From Aggregatibacter segnis (GTDB taxonomy: Bacteria; Pseudomonadota; Gammaproteobacteria; Enterobacterales; Pasteurellaceae), in NCBI RefSeq assembly GCF_003130075.1, contig NZ_NRCW01000004.1, forward strand, positions 124,001 through 188,000: 64,000 nt of DNA, in the 5' to 3' direction. Each line of letters begins with the position of its first letter. Position 1 is the first letter of the stretch. Under the pieces are notes generated by a model. It saw only the letters and a program-made list of their open reading frames with translations, searched no databases and was not told the origin of the DNA. This document shows, piece after piece, positions 49,206 to 59,826 of this stretch. The translations under genes and the position numbers were made by a program.

Positions 49206-49258
49206 TCAAACCTAGATCACAGTATCAAATGAATGCTTTTGGCATAATGCGAGCATTC
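49206..49258 (+). promoter_or_regulatory. Candidate CRP-dependent sucA promoter
   Basis: A -10 CATAAT (49243-49248) predicts a start near 49255. A CRP-like site TCAAA-N6-TCACA (49206-49221, one perfect half) is centred at -41.5, class II spacing; the -35 is poor, as expected for activator dependence. A 7-bp inverted repeat (GAATGCT 49231-49237, AGCATTC 49252-49258) flanks the -10 and could bind a repressor. Confidence 0.42.
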
Positions 49259-49335
49259 AAAGCGCAGAAAATTCTTCTGTATTTTATTTACCGTTACGTT
49301 GTTTGTTAGCGTATTTAAATCTTAAGGTGGTATGT

Positions 49336-52140
49336 ATGCAGCATTCTTTACATGAATGGCTCTCCTCCAGTGCACTAGGTGGGGCAAATCAGTCTTATAT
49401 TGAGGATCTTTATGAAAGTTATCTTGAGGACCCGAACAGTGTGGATGCCAGTTGGCAGGAAATTTTTAAAACGCTGCCCAAATCCACCGCACTTGAGCAA
49501 CCCCATTCAACGGTGCGCGATTATTTCCGCCGTTTAGCGCGAGAAAATCATGGACAGAGCGTGACCGTGATTGATCCGGAAGCGAGTGCGAAATTAGTCA
49601 AAGTTTTACAATTCATTAACGCATACCGTTCCCGTGGTTACATTGAAGCCACTCTCGATCCCCTCAATTATTACCGTTGGAAAACTTCCTCGGTACCTGA
49701 ATTAGACTATCACCAACATGGATTAACCGACGCTGATCTGGACGAAAGTTTCAATATCGACTATGCCGTTTATGGCAAGGAAAGCATGAAGCTCCGTGAT
49801 TTAGCCCGCGACTTGAAAGCCACCTATTGTGGCAATATCGGGCTTGAGTTTATGCACATTCATGATATGGAACAGCGTAATTGGTTGCAAAGCAAACAAG
49901 AAAAATGGATTCAACAACCGCTTTTCACTAAAGACGAAAAAATCAATTTGCTGAAAGAATTAACGGCAGCGGATGGCTTAGAGCGTTACTTAGGCGCGAA
50001 ATTCCCGGGCGCGAAACGTTTTTCTTTAGAAGGAAGCGATGCCTTTATTCCGATGATGAAAGAGATTATTCGTCATGCCAGCCGTAATGGGATGGACGAT
50101 GTGGTCTTGGGCATGGCGCACCGTGGCCGTTTAAATATGTTAGTCAACGTGTTTGGTAAACGCCCAAGCGACTTATTTGATGAGTTTGCCGGTAAACATG
50201 CGGAAGATAATCGCACCGGTGACGTGAAATATCACCAAGGTTTCTCCTCTGATTTTGCTGTGGATGATAAAAAAGTACATCTGACACTTGCCTTTAACCC
50301 GTCTCATTTAGAAATTGTGAGCCCGGTTGTGATTGGTTCCGTCCGCGCAAGACAAACCCGTAAACAAGACACCGAACATAATAAAGTGTTGGCGGTAACG
50401 GTGCACGGTGACTCCGCGGTTACCGGTCAAGGTATCGTGCAAGAAACCTTAAACATGTCCAATGCGCGTGGCTATAAAGTGGGCGGTACGATTCGTATTG
50501 TGATCAATAACCAAATTGGTTTTACCACCTCTAACCCGAACGATACTCGTTCTACCGAGTTTTGTACCGACATCGCCAAAATGATTCAAGCGCCGATTAT
50601 TCACGTGAACGGCGATGACCCAGAAGCGATTGCTTTTGCTGCCCGTATGGCGGTGGAATATCGCGCGGTCTTTAAACGGGATATTTTCATTGATTTGATT
50701 TCCTACCGTCGTCATGGTCATAACGAAGCCGACGAACCGTTAGCGACTCAGCCGATGATGTATGGCATTATCAAAAAACACCCGACCCCGCCGAAAGTGT
50801 ATGCCAATCGTTTAATTCAAGAAGGTGTGATTACAGAAGAAGATGCCACTGAAATTGCCAATTTATACCGTGATGCCTTGGATAATGGTGAATGTGTCGT
50901 GCCGGAATGGCGTGCGATGGATATGGCAAAAGTGGACTGGTTGCAGTATCTCAACTATGACTGGACGGCGCCGTATGAAAGTAAATTCCCGGAAGAGCGG
51001 TTTAAAACCTTAGCAAAACGTGTCTCTCACTATCCGGATTACGTGCAGCCGCACCCTCGTGTTGAAAAAATCTACACCGACCGCCAAGAAATGGGTCGAG
51101 GCGAAAAATTATTAGACTGGGGGATGGCGGAAACCATGGCGTACGCCACTTTATTGGATGAAGGCATTCATGTGCGTTTATCCGGTGAAGATGCCGGTCG
51201 TGGTACGTTCTTCCATCGTCATGCCGTCGTACATAACCAAAAAGACGGTACCGGCTATGTGCCATTAACCCAATTACACGCCAATCAAGGTCGCTTTGAA
51301 GTATGGGATTCCGTTTTAACCGAAGAAGGGGTGCTTGCCTTTGAATATGGTTATGCCACCACGGATCCGAAAACCTTAACCATTTGGGAAGCTCAGTTTG
51401 GTGATTTCGCCAACGGGGCGCAAATCGTGATTGACCAATTCATCAGCTCCGGCGAACAAAAATGGGGCAGAATGTGTGGTTTAGTGATGTTGCTACCACA
51501 CGGTTACGAAGGACAAGGCCCGGAACACTCATCTGCCCGTTTGGAGCGTTATTTGCAGCTTTGTGCAGAACAAAATATGCAAGTTTGTGTGCCTTCAACG
51601 CCGGCGCAGGTGTATCACATGTTACGTCGCCAAGCGATTCGTAAAATGCGTCGTCCGTTAATTGGTATTTCACCGAAATCCTTGTTACGTCATCCGTTAG
51701 CGGTGTCCAGTATGGATGAATTGCTTAACGGCACATTCCAAACGGTCATTGGTGAAATTGACAACCTTGATCCGAAAAATGTGAAACGTGTGGTGATGTG
51801 TGCCGGTAAAGTATATTACGATTTATTGGAGCAACGCCGTAAAAATGAACAGGATAACGTGGCTATCATTCGTATTGAGCAACTTTATCCGTTCCCGCAT
51901 GACGATGTGAAAGCCGCTTTAGCGCCTTATTCACATGTAACGGATTTTGTATGGTGTCAAGAAGAGCCACTGAACCAAGGGGCTTGGTATTGCAGTAAAC
52001 ATAACTTTGAGGCAGTGATTCCGGACAATGCCAAATTGTCTTATGCCGGCCGCCCGGCTTCTGCTTCACCGGCGGTAGGTTATTTGTCATTGCATGCCAA
52101 ACAGCAAAAACAATTGGTGGAAGATGCATTGACGCTTTAA
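49336..52140 (+). CDS. sucA: 2-oxoglutarate dehydrogenase E1 component
   Basis: Thiamine-diphosphate enzyme decarboxylating 2-oxoglutarate and passing the succinyl group to SucB lipoamide. Recognised by the N-terminal SYIEDLYESYLEDPNSVD SucB-binding segment, GMAHRGRLNMLVNVFGK, HGDSAVTGQG and the C-terminal VWCQEEPLNQGAWY. AAGGTGG (49324-49330) fixes ATG 49336, giving 934 aa (E. coli 933). First gene of sucABCD. Confidence 0.97.
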   Translation: MQHSLHEWLSSSALGGANQSYIEDLYESYLEDPNSVDASWQEIFKTLPKSTALEQPHSTVRDYFRRLARENHGQSVTVIDPEASAKLVKVLQFINAYRSRGYIEATLDPLNYYRWKTSSVPELDYHQHGLTDADLDESFNIDYAVYGKESMKLRDLARDLKATYCGNIGLEFMHIHDMEQRNWLQSKQEKWIQQPLFTKDEKINLLKELTAADGLERYLGAKFPGAKRFSLEGSDAFIPMMKEIIRHASRNGMDDVVLGMAHRGRLNMLVNVFGKRPSDLFDEFAGKHAEDNRTGDVKYHQGFSSDFAVDDKKVHLTLAFNPSHLEIVSPVVIGSVRARQTRKQDTEHNKVLAVTVHGDSAVTGQGIVQETLNMSNARGYKVGGTIRIVINNQIGFTTSNPNDTRSTEFCTDIAKMIQAPIIHVNGDDPEAIAFAARMAVEYRAVFKRDIFIDLISYRRHGHNEADEPLATQPMMYGIIKKHPTPPKVYANRLIQEGVITEEDATEIANLYRDALDNGECVVPEWRAMDMAKVDWLQYLNYDWTAPYESKFPEERFKTLAKRVSHYPDYVQPHPRVEKIYTDRQEMGRGEKLLDWGMAETMAYATLLDEGIHVRLSGEDAGRGTFFHRHAVVHNQKDGTGYVPLTQLHANQGRFEVWDSVLTEEGVLAFEYGYATTDPKTLTIWEAQFGDFANGAQIVIDQFISSGEQKWGRMCGLVMLLPHGYEGQGPEHSSARLERYLQLCAEQNMQVCVPSTPAQVYHMLRRQAIRKMRRPLIGISPKSLLRHPLAVSSMDELLNGTFQTVIGEIDNLDPKNVKRVVMCAGKVYYDLLEQRRKNEQDNVAIIRIEQLYPFPHDDVKAALAPYSHVTDFVWCQEEPLNQGAWYCSKHNFEAVIPDNAKLSYAGRPASASPAVGYLSLHAKQQKQLVEDALTL

Positions 52141-52146
52141 TTCGTT

Positions 52147-52203
52147 AAAGTGCGGTGTATTTTTCGCTTGTTTTAAAAACACCTTGAAAAACGACCGCAC
52201 TTT
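52147..52203. terminator. Paired uptake sequences between sucA and sucB
   Basis: AAAGTGCGGT (52147-52156) and ACCGCACTTT (52194-52203) can pair across a 37-base loop. No T run follows on the plus strand, so read-through into sucB is likely. Confidence 0.4.
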
Positions 52204-52256
52204 ATGCTTAACAACATTGATACTTAGCTAAATGAATACAAAAAAGGAATGAAATT

Positions 52257-53462
52257 ATGACTATTGAAATTCTTGTCCCGGATTTGCCTGAATCAGTTGC
52301 TGATGCAACAGTCGCCACTTGGCATAAAAAAGCAGGTGATGCGGTGAAACGCGATGAAGTGATTGTGGAAATTGAAACAGACAAAGTGGTGCTTGAAGTG
52401 CCGGCGCAAGCAGACGGCGTGATCAGTGAAATCGTGCAAGATGAAGGTGCCACAGTCGTAAGTAAACAGTTGTTGGGTAAATTGGAAGCTTCCGCAACAG
52501 CCGCTGCAGCAGCCATGGAAAAAATGGCAGAACCGACACCGGCGGATCGTCGTACCGAAGTGCCGGATGAGCCTCATACCACGGATGCGTTAAGTCCGGG
52601 AGTTCGTCGTTTATTAGCGGAACATGATATTCAAGCATCTGATGTGAAAGGCACTGGCGTTGGCGGTCGTATTACCCGCGAAGACGTCGAGGCGGTTATT
52701 GCAAAACGTGTAGCTGTACCTAAACCGGCAGAAACGACCGTCAGCACGGTGGCTTATTCAGCACGCAGTGAGAAACGCGTTCCGATGACCCGTTTGCGTA
52801 AACGTATTGCCGAACGTTTGTTGGAAGCCAAAAATAATACAGCGATGTTAACCACATTCAATGAAGTGGATATGCAACCGATCATGAATTTGCGTAAACA
52901 ATACGGCGAAAAATTTGAAAAACAACACGGCGTACGTTTAGGTTTTATGTCTTTCTACATCAAAGCGGTGGTAGAAGCCTTAAAACGTTATCCGGAAGTG
53001 AATGCCTCCATTGACGGTGACGATGTGGTTTATCACAATTATTTTGACGTGAGTATTGCGGTTTCCACGCCACGTGGTTTGGTGACCCCGGTATTGCGTG
53101 ATTGCGACAACCTTTCTATGGCAGACATTGAAAAATCGATTAAAGCCTTAGCGGAAAAAGGACGTGATGGTAAGTTGACTGTGGAAGATTTAACCGGCGG
53201 TAACTTTACTATTACTAACGGTGGTGTGTTTGGTTCTTTGATGTCCACTCCAATTATCAACCCACCGCAAAGCGCTATTTTGGGTATGCACGCCATTAAA
53301 GAGCGTCCGGTTGCTGTGGATGGTCAAGTGGTGATTCGTCCAATGATGTATTTGGCATTAAGTTATGACCACCGTTTAATTGATGGCCGTGAGTCTGTCG
53401 GTTTCTTGGTCACCGTGAAAGAATTGTTGGAAGACCCAACAAGATTATTGCTAGAAATCTAA
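52257..53462 (+). CDS. sucB: Dihydrolipoamide succinyltransferase (2-oxoglutarate dehydrogenase E2)
   Basis: Core of the 2-oxoglutarate dehydrogenase complex. One lipoyl domain (residues 1-80, lipoylated Lys in [12 protein letters not shown]), a short Ala-rich linker, peripheral subunit-binding domain ([24 protein letters not shown]), and the catalytic acyltransferase domain with [12 protein letters not shown] holding the active His and Asp. 401 residues, normal. The E3 subunit (lpd) is not in the window. Confidence 0.97.
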   Translation: MTIEILVPDLPESVADATVATWHKKAGDAVKRDEVIVEIETDKVVLEVPAQADGVISEIVQDEGATVVSKQLLGKLEASATAAAAAMEKMAEPTPADRRTEVPDEPHTTDALSPGVRRLLAEHDIQASDVKGTGVGGRITREDVEAVIAKRVAVPKPAETTVSTVAYSARSEKRVPMTRLRKRIAERLLEAKNNTAMLTTFNEVDMQPIMNLRKQYGEKFEKQHGVRLGFMSFYIKAVVEALKRYPEVNASIDGDDVVYHNYFDVSIAVSTPRGLVTPVLRDCDNLSMADIEKSIKALAEKGRDGKLTVEDLTGGNFTITNGGVFGSLMSTPIINPPQSAILGMHAIKERPVAVDGQVVIRPMMYLALSYDHRLIDGRESVGFLVTVKELLEDPTRLLLEI

Positions 53463-53468
53463 AGAAAG

Positions 53469-53501
53469 AAGAACCGCGTGTGCGTAAGGCAGGCGGTTCT
53501 T
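53469..53501 (+). terminator. Hairpin between sucB and sucC
   Basis: AAGAACCGC (53469-53477) with GCGGTTCTT (53493-53501), 9 bp, 15-base loop, followed by TGTTT. A weak intrinsic terminator or an mRNA processing/stability element within the suc operon. Confidence 0.45.
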
Positions 53502-53548
53502 TGTTTCAACAGACAATAAAAATTAGGGCATTTAACAGAGGATTTTCT

Positions 53549-54718
53549 ATGAATCTACATGAATATCAAAGTAAGCAAGTTTTTGCCGAATACAAATTGC
53601 CGGTGGGCAAAGGCATTGCCTGTAAAACCGCAGATGAAGCGGCAGAGGCGATTAAACAGTTAGACGGTGACGCTTGGGTGGCGAAATGTCAAGTGCATGC
53701 CGGTGGACGCGGTAAAGCGGGTGGCGTGAAACTTGTACGCAACGAAGCGGAAGTCAGAGAGTTTGCGAGTAAATGGTTAGGGCAACGTTTGGTCACTTTC
53801 CAAACGGATGCTAATGGTCAGCCGGTAAACACGATTTATGTAGAAGAAGGCTCACAAATTGAACGTGAATTGTATCTAGGCGCGGTGCTCGATCGTGCTT
53901 CTCAACGTGTGGTGTTCATGGTGTCCACTGAGGGTGGGATGAATATCGAAGAAGTCGCGGTAAAAACACCGCACTTATTACACAAAATGGCGATTGATCC
54001 GCTTACCGGTGGTATGCCATATCAAGGGCGTGAGCTGGCGTTTAAATTGGGTTTAAAAGGCGATCAAGTGAAACAATTTGCCCATATTTTTACCCAAATG
54101 GCAAAAATGTTCGTCGAAAGAGATTTGTCCTTATTAGAAGTGAACCCACTGGTGGTTACAAAAGAGGGGAACCTCCTTTGTTTAGATGCCAAAATCGTGG
54201 TGGATGGCAATGCGCTATATCGTCAACCGGCTTTAGCCGCAATGCAAGATCCAAGCCAAGAAGACCCGCGCGAAGCCTTAGCGGAAAGTTTCCAACTTAA
54301 CTATGTGGCATTAGACGGCAATATCGGTTGCATGGTGAACGGCGCAGGGCTTGCCATGGGTACTATGGATATTGTGAAGTTACACGGCGGTCAACCGGCG
54401 AACTTCTTGGACGTGGGCGGTGGTGCAACCAAAGAACGCGTTGCGGAAGCCTTTAAAATCATCCTTTCTGATAAAAATGTAAAAGCGGTACTCGTCAATA
54501 TTTTCGGTGGCATTGTACGCTGCGATCTGATTGCTGAAGGGATTGTGGCGGCTGTGAACGAAGTGGGTGTCAACGTGCCTGTGGTGGTGCGTTTAGAAGG
54601 TAATAATGCCCCGTTAGGCCGTGAAATTTTAGCGAAGAGCGGTTTGAATATTATTGCTGCCCAAACGTTGACTGATGCGGCGGTAGAATCGGTGAAAGCG
54701 GCAAAGGCTAACGCATAA
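53549..54718 (+). CDS. sucC: Succinyl-CoA synthetase beta subunit
   Basis: Binds nucleotide and, with SucD, interconverts succinyl-CoA and succinate. N-terminal [18 protein letters not shown]-grasp blocks [16 protein letters not shown] and LLEVNPLVV, and C-terminal [21 protein letters not shown] six bases before ATG 53549 sets the start against an open frame from 53480. 389 residues. sucD follows after 11 bases. Confidence 0.97.
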   Translation: MNLHEYQSKQVFAEYKLPVGKGIACKTADEAAEAIKQLDGDAWVAKCQVHAGGRGKAGGVKLVRNEAEVREFASKWLGQRLVTFQTDANGQPVNTIYVEEGSQIERELYLGAVLDRASQRVVFMVSTEGGMNIEEVAVKTPHLLHKMAIDPLTGGMPYQGRELAFKLGLKGDQVKQFAHIFTQMAKMFVERDLSLLEVNPLVVTKEGNLLCLDAKIVVDGNALYRQPALAAMQDPSQEDPREALAESFQLNYVALDGNIGCMVNGAGLAMGTMDIVKLHGGQPANFLDVGGGATKERVAEAFKIILSDKNVKAVLVNIFGGIVRCDLIAEGIVAAVNEVGVNVPVVVRLEGNNAPLGREILAKSGLNIIAAQTLTDAAVESVKAAKANA

Positions 54719-54729
54719 GGAGCAATAGC

Positions 54730-55602
54730 ATGTCAATTTTAATTAATAAAGATACAAAAGTGATTTGCCAAGGTTTCACCGGCGGTCAAGGTACATTCCA
54801 CTCCGAACAGGCATTAGCTTATGGTACTAAACTGGTGGGAGGCGTTTCACCAAATAAAGGTGGCACGACCCATTTAGGATTGCCTGTGTTTGACACCGTA
54901 CGCGATGCAGTCGAGGCAACCGGTGCCACAGCAACGGTGATTTATGTGCCAGCGCCGGGCTGTAAAGATGCGATTTTAGAGGCGATTGATGCTGGGATTA
55001 AATTGATTATTTGTATCACCGAAGGCATCCCAACCTTGGATATGCTGGTGGTGAAACAACGTTTGAACCAAACAGGTGTGCGCATGATTGGGCCAAACTG
55101 TCCGGGCGTGATTACACCGGAAGAATGCAAAATCGGTATCATGCCGGGCAACATTCATAAAAAAGGGAAAATCGGTATTGTTTCTCGCTCAGGTACGTTG
55201 ACGTATGAAGCCGTGAAACAAACCACGGACGAAGGTTTTGGTCAATCGACTTGCGTGGGTATCGGCGGCGATCCAATCCCAGGCTCCAACTTTGTGGATA
55301 TTTTGAAATTATTCCAAGAAGATCCGCAAACGGAAGCGATTGTCATGATCGGCGAAATTGGCGGTTCCGCGGAGGAAGAAGCGGCAGCGTTCATTAAAGA
55401 ACATGTGACCAAACCGGTGGTGAGCTACATTGCCGGCGTGACAGCGCCGAAAGGCAAACGCATGGGGCATGCCGGTGCCATTATCAGTGGCGGAAAAGGG
55501 ACTGCTGATGAAAAATTTGCGGCACTGGAAGCTGCCGGTGTGAAAACCGTGAGAAGTTTGGCAGAAATCGGTTCAGCGTTAAGAGAAATGTTGAATAAAT
55601 AA
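54730..55602 (+). CDS. sucD: Succinyl-CoA synthetase alpha subunit
   Basis: CoA-binding subunit carrying the phosphohistidine. [14 protein letters not shown] and [14 protein letters not shown] form the CoA site; GRMGHAGAI-type block ([13 protein letters not shown]) holds the active His. AAGGAGC precedes the ATG. 290 residues. Last gene of sucABCD, ending at a strong bidirectional hairpin. With SucAB this gives the 2-oxoglutarate to succinate branch. Confidence 0.98.
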   Translation: MSILINKDTKVICQGFTGGQGTFHSEQALAYGTKLVGGVSPNKGGTTHLGLPVFDTVRDAVEATGATATVIYVPAPGCKDAILEAIDAGIKLIICITEGIPTLDMLVVKQRLNQTGVRMIGPNCPGVITPEECKIGIMPGNIHKKGKIGIVSRSGTLTYEAVKQTTDEGFGQSTCVGIGGDPIPGSNFVDILKLFQEDPQTEAIVMIGEIGGSAEEEAAAFIKEHVTKPVVSYIAGVTAPKGKRMGHAGAIISGGKGTADEKFAALEAAGVKTVRSLAEIGSALREMLNK

Positions 55603-55615
55603 TTGCCTTGAATGA

Positions 55616-55665
55616 AAAAAGTGCGGTTGGTTTTAAAAACGTTTTTAAAATCGACCGCACTTTTT
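55616..55665. terminator. Long bidirectional uptake-sequence terminator between sucD and prmB
   Basis: AAAAAGTGCGGTTGGTTTTA and its near-complement ending ACCGCACTTTTT form about 20 bp with two G-U pairs around AAACGTTT. It ends the convergent sucD and prmB transcripts. Confidence 0.8.
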
Positions 55666-55682
55666 CTTTTTATTGTTCCCGT

Positions 55683-56633
55683 TTATTGAAACACATGTTG
55701 ATGTTCAAGCAATTGGGCTTTAGTTAAAGCGAATACACCTACGCCGCCATTGGCGAGTTCAAGCCAGTTAAACGGCACTTGTGGGAATTGTTCGATTAAA
55801 TGTACCATGCTGTTGCCCACTTCACAGACTAATACGCCATCATCCGCTAAGTAATTTGGTGCTAGGCGCAGGATTTCTTTGGTGATAGTTAACCCATCAT
55901 TGCCGGAGCCGAGAGCCATTTCCGGTTCGTAGTGAAATTCCTCCGGCATATCGGAGAGATCTTCTAGATCTACATAAGGAGGGTTAGTGACAATGAGATC
56001 ATACTGTTCTTCCAATAAACGGGAGAATAAATCCGACTGAATCGGGAAGACGCGGTGAGTTAAATTGTGGCGTTCAATGTTGATTTCGGCAACATTTAAT
56101 GCATCAAAAGAGAGATCAACGGCATCCACATCGGCTTCAGGGAAGCGCTCCGCACAGGCGATCCCAATACAGCCGCTGCCGGTACACATATCTAAAATAC
56201 GTTGCGGTTCACGTGTTAATAAGCCGGCGAATCCTTGTTCAATCAAGGCACTGATGGGAGAGCGAGGAACAATCACGCGTTCATCCACATAAAACTCTAA
56301 GCCGCAGAACCAAGCACGGTGAATTAAGTAAGCAACAGGAATGCGTTTTTCAATGCGGATGATGACCAAACGGATGATTTCAAGCTTTTCTGCCGTAGTG
56401 AGACGGGTGTCATACAATTCACTTGGGAAATCAGCTGGGAGGTGCAAGGTAGCTAAGACCAATTGTTGTGTTTCATCCCAAGCATTGTCATAGCCGTGTC
56501 CGTAGTAAATGTCGGCACGATTGAAGGTGCTGTAGCACCAACGTAGGAAATCTTTGATCGTGTGCAGTTCTTCTTGCACGTTGGCGGAATAAATATCGTC
56601 AATAAGTTCCTGATTAAAGGTAATTTGGTTCAT
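55683..56633 (-). CDS. prmB: Ribosomal protein uL3 N5-glutamine methyltransferase
   Basis: Methylates a glutamine of ribosomal protein L3. SAM site [16 protein letters not shown] and the catalytic NPPYVD are intact; the N-terminal helical domain ([21 protein letters not shown]) is of the PrmB type rather than PrmC. 316 residues. Divergent from smrB with 62 bases between, as in E. coli. Confidence 0.94.
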   Translation of the reverse strand: MNQITFNQELIDDIYSANVQEELHTIKDFLRWCYSTFNRADIYYGHGYDNAWDETQQLVLATLHLPADFPSELYDTRLTTAEKLEIIRLVIIRIEKRIPVAYLIHRAWFCGLEFYVDERVIVPRSPISALIEQGFAGLLTREPQRILDMCTGSGCIGIACAERFPEADVDAVDLSFDALNVAEINIERHNLTHRVFPIQSDLFSRLLEEQYDLIVTNPPYVDLEDLSDMPEEFHYEPEMALGSGNDGLTITKEILRLAPNYLADDGVLVCEVGNSMVHLIEQFPQVPFNWLELANGGVGVFALTKAQLLEHQHVFQ

Positions 56634-56695
56634 GATTTTCTCGTATCAATGTTAAAATTGCGCGTAGTTATACCATATTTGAGATAGGAAACGAA

Positions 56696-57202
56696 ATGTT
56701 AGATGAGGAAGCAATTTCCCTGTTTCGTGCTGAAATGAAAGGCGTGAAACCGTTAAAACAGGATACTTTTGTGGCTGCACGTCCCCATAAAAAGAAAGCA
56801 CTGGCAACGATAAAAGAACAGCGTGAACAACAGGATACGTTATTTTATTTTTCTGATGAATATGAGCCGTTGTTAAATGAGGAAAGTGCGGTCAAATATT
56901 TGCGTGAAAATGAAGATTCTCATTTGTTGAAACAATTACGGCGTGGCGATTTTTCACCGGAGATTTTTTTGGATTTGCATGGCTTAACGCGTGAACAGGC
57001 AAAATTAGAGCTGGCGGCATTAATTCAAACCTGCGAGAAAGAACATCTTTATTGTGCCAGTGTGATGACAGGTTACGGCACTTATACGTTAAAACGCCAG
57101 ATTCCCCGTTGGTTGGTACAACACCCGAAAGTACGGGCATTGCATCAAGCCCCCAAAGAATGGGGCGGTGAGGCGGCTATTCTGATCTTGATTGATGTCT
57201 AG
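56696..57202 (+). CDS. smrB: Ribosome-rescue endonuclease SmrB
   Basis: Smr-domain nuclease that cleaves mRNA between collided ribosomes. A short N-terminal helix and linker precede the Smr domain with DLHGLTREQAK; the second motif reads MTGYG, the TGxG variant of the HGxG found in E. coli. C-terminal HQAPKEWGGEAA is conserved. AGGAA seven bases before the ATG. 168 residues. Its TAG stop shares CTAG with the yccS stop on the other strand, leaving no room for a terminator. Confidence 0.92.
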   Translation: MLDEEAISLFRAEMKGVKPLKQDTFVAARPHKKKALATIKEQREQQDTLFYFSDEYEPLLNEESAVKYLRENEDSHLLKQLRRGDFSPEIFLDLHGLTREQAKLELAALIQTCEKEHLYCASVMTGYGTYTLKRQIPRWLVQHPKVRALHQAPKEWGGEAAILILIDV

Positions 57203-59340
57203 CAACATTTCTGAATGGCTTGGTAAAGCGGCGGTAAAATTTGATTGATCATGCTGAGTTGCTGCATTGGAATGTGTGCTTGCAGCTGTGCCGCTTTATT
57301 ATTTTTTTCAAAATGGCTTTGAGCCTGTTTCAAACTCACTTCAATGTTATTGTGCAACGTCTCAAACTGTGTTGGTGTCAGTTGCTCAATATTTTCTAGG
57401 ATATGAATGATTTTCTTCGCAGCAGGATAGAATTCCGCTAAAAAGAAGGTGCTTTGTTGCATTTGCTTCATTTTGCTGCGGTAGGCGCCCAGCGTAGAAA
57501 TGTAACTAAGCAGAGAATAGTTAATTTTTAAAAGCTCAAATCCCGCCTGTAAATGCTCCTGATATTTTTTCGGCTCATGGTTCATATTGGAGATGGTAGC
57601 ACTTAATGCCGAGGCATATTCATGGGCATAACGACGGGCAATGCGGTATTTCAAGTTATCGCCTTTGCCGAACTGTAATTGACTGACAATATACAGCAAA
57701 TATTGGGCATCGCTTTTGATTGCCTGACGGCTGACTTTATCTAACTGCAAATATTTCCAGTCAGGCCATAAGTAAGACACGGCAAACCAGGAAATGGTCG
57801 CGCCAATCAGGGTGTCAATCACACGAGAATAAAGCGCTTGTTCCACATTAAAACCCATCACATCAAAGCTGAAAATAACCTGTAAGGTAATGAAGAAAGT
57901 GGAAAAACTGTAATTATTGGTACGGAAAAAGAAAAACAGGGTGCTGGTGAGAACGATTAAGCCTAATTGTAATTCCAGTGTCGGATTCGCATAAGGCAGA
58001 AGCGAGGCAATAATCACACCGAGAATCGTGCCGATAATTCGCTGTTTTAGACGAAGTTTAGTCGCTGTGTAGTTGGGCTGACAAACAAAAACAGCGGTTA
58101 ATAAAACCCAATACGCCCGATCTAAGGGCAAAAACTCGCCGATGGTGCAACAAATAAGCACCACAATCGACAAACGCACCGCATGACGAAACAGTTGTGA
58201 ATTGAAATTAAAGTGGCTACGTAGGGCAAGTAGGATATTTTTAAAACCGGTTATTTGTTCTGTATAAATTTGTGCCGTATCCGTTTGTTCCAACTCGTTC
58301 ACTTCTTGATCAATATGGCGTAATTGGTAGTCAACGCTTTTTAAATTATCCAGTAATGTTTGGAGATTAATGAGGTTTTCGGTTTCTTCAATATGGCTAT
58401 TACTATAAAGCTCGAAAGATTGATTTAGCCCGTTAATGGCTTTTTCTAAACGCAGGTCATAACGGTAGGTTTTATTTTGTTGCAAGCTTAGCGCAATATC
58501 ACGGCAAGCTTGGGCTTGGAGTTCCAGTAAGCGTTGAATACGAAAAATTAAATCGGTATTTTTCAGGTGTTCCGCAAGGGTTTGGTAATCAAAATGATTA
58601 GAGCTGATGCGCTCATGAATATCTTGAGCGGAGAAATAATAGCGAATCATTTTGGTTGTGCGGCTGTGGCGATGCTGCCCCCGAATACGATAAAAAAGTG
58701 CGGTGCGTGAATCATTAAATGCACTGATCAACACGCTGTTTTTCATCGCCATAGCAATGTGTTTATTGTCAATTTGCTCAATATCGTCGGGATCGAAAAA
58801 CGTTGATTTAACATCGAGGTAATTGGCAAGAGCCAGAAAGGATTTGGCAACGCTTTCTTGCACCGGGCGATTCGGAAAAAATAAATGCACACATAATGTG
58901 GTGATACTGTAAAGCAAGGTGCCGCAAAGAATCATCAATGGATTCATATACCACACGGTTTCCGGTAAATACGTCAGTGTGGTGTATAGCGCCACAACCA
59001 ATGTACCGAACGCGATAGTGCTATAACGTTGTCCGATGGCACCAATCATCGTGAAAACAAAGGTCATCGCCGTCATCAACAACATAAACTGGAAATTATG
59101 GTTGATGCTCAGTTGCACGCTGATGGTAGAAACTGAAAACGCGAGCAGCGTATAAAACACGTTCTTGATTCGACCGGTTAATCGGTTATCTAAATCGACC
59201 AAACCGCCGGCAATAATGCCTAATACCAAGGGCATACTTTGTTCGGAAATATCAAAATACCAAATGGCAATCACCGCCAAATTGACAGCGATAAAAATCG
59301 GAATGGAGGCGATAACTTTTGCATTGAACCAGCTATGCAT
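57199..59340 (-). CDS. yccS: YccS/FUSC family inner-membrane protein
   Basis: 713 residues in two homologous halves, each with about five to six membrane helices (residues about 10-145 and 390-530) followed by a helical cytosolic domain; the second half has the FUSC block AYWVLLTAVFVCQPNY and QRIIGTILGVIIASLL. Such proteins are predicted efflux/aromatic-acid-exporter-like transporters without proven substrate. Last gene of the minus-strand run mgsA-yccF-yccS, in E. coli order. Confidence 0.9.
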   Translation of the reverse strand: MHSWFNAKVIASIPIFIAVNLAVIAIWYFDISEQSMPLVLGIIAGGLVDLDNRLTGRIKNVFYTLLAFSVSTISVQLSINHNFQFMLLMTAMTFVFTMIGAIGQRYSTIAFGTLVVALYTTLTYLPETVWYMNPLMILCGTLLYSITTLCVHLFFPNRPVQESVAKSFLALANYLDVKSTFFDPDDIEQIDNKHIAMAMKNSVLISAFNDSRTALFYRIRGQHRHSRTTKMIRYYFSAQDIHERISSNHFDYQTLAEHLKNTDLIFRIQRLLELQAQACRDIALSLQQNKTYRYDLRLEKAINGLNQSFELYSNSHIEETENLINLQTLLDNLKSVDYQLRHIDQEVNELEQTDTAQIYTEQITGFKNILLALRSHFNFNSQLFRHAVRLSIVVLICCTIGEFLPLDRAYWVLLTAVFVCQPNYTATKLRLKQRIIGTILGVIIASLLPYANPTLELQLGLIVLTSTLFFFFRTNNYSFSTFFITLQVIFSFDVMGFNVEQALYSRVIDTLIGATISWFAVSYLWPDWKYLQLDKVSRQAIKSDAQYLLYIVSQLQFGKGDNLKYRIARRYAHEYASALSATISNMNHEPKKYQEHLQAGFELLKINYSLLSYISTLGAYRSKMKQMQQSTFFLAEFYPAAKKIIHILENIEQLTPTQFETLHNNIEVSLKQAQSHFEKNNKAAQLQAHIPMQQLSMINQILPPLYQAIQKCC

Positions 59341-59362
59341 GCTTGACCTTTGACGTGGTGAA

Positions 59363-59818
59363 TTATTGATAAAAACGCTGATATTTTTCTGCAGCTTGTC
59401 GGCGAATCAGGTCAGCCATTTCTTTCGGAATGACCCGTTGTCCGACAGGAAATAACGCAATTCTGGCGATATGGAAATTCGCCAAGCCGGTTGGGATGCC
59501 GATGATGGTTAGACATTGAGAAATGCCACAAAAAACATGGGCAAGAAACAGCCACCAACCGAAAAGAATGAACCAGACAACATTGAGCAACGATCCGAGG
59601 GAATTTCCCACCGCACTTTTGGGTTCCAAATACTTCACATGAATCAAATCGTTGCCGAAGGGAACCAATGACATTTTACAAATTTCCCAACAGCTACGCG
59701 TATAAGGCAATGTGACGATCAACACGGCACTCATAAGGGTAGCGAATAGCCAACCTAAGGTTGTCGCGAAACCGCCAAGGACAAAATTGAGAATATTGAG
59801 AATTAAGCTTAAATTCAT
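59363..59818 (-). CDS. yccF: YccF domain inner-membrane protein
   Basis: 151 residues with two repeats of the YccF domain, each containing a membrane hairpin: NFVLGGFATTLGWLFAT and NVVWFILFGWWLFLAH, and the repeated GIPTGLANFHIARIALFPVG. Function unknown. Lies 22 bases upstream of yccS and 8 bases after mgsA, so cotranscribed. Confidence 0.9.
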   Translation of the reverse strand: MNLSLILNILNFVLGGFATTLGWLFATLMSAVLIVTLPYTRSCWEICKMSLVPFGNDLIHVKYLEPKSAVGNSLGSLLNVVWFILFGWWLFLAHVFCGISQCLTIIGIPTGLANFHIARIALFPVGQRVIPKEMADLIRRQAAEKYQRFYQ

Positions 59819-59826
59819 CGCGAGGT

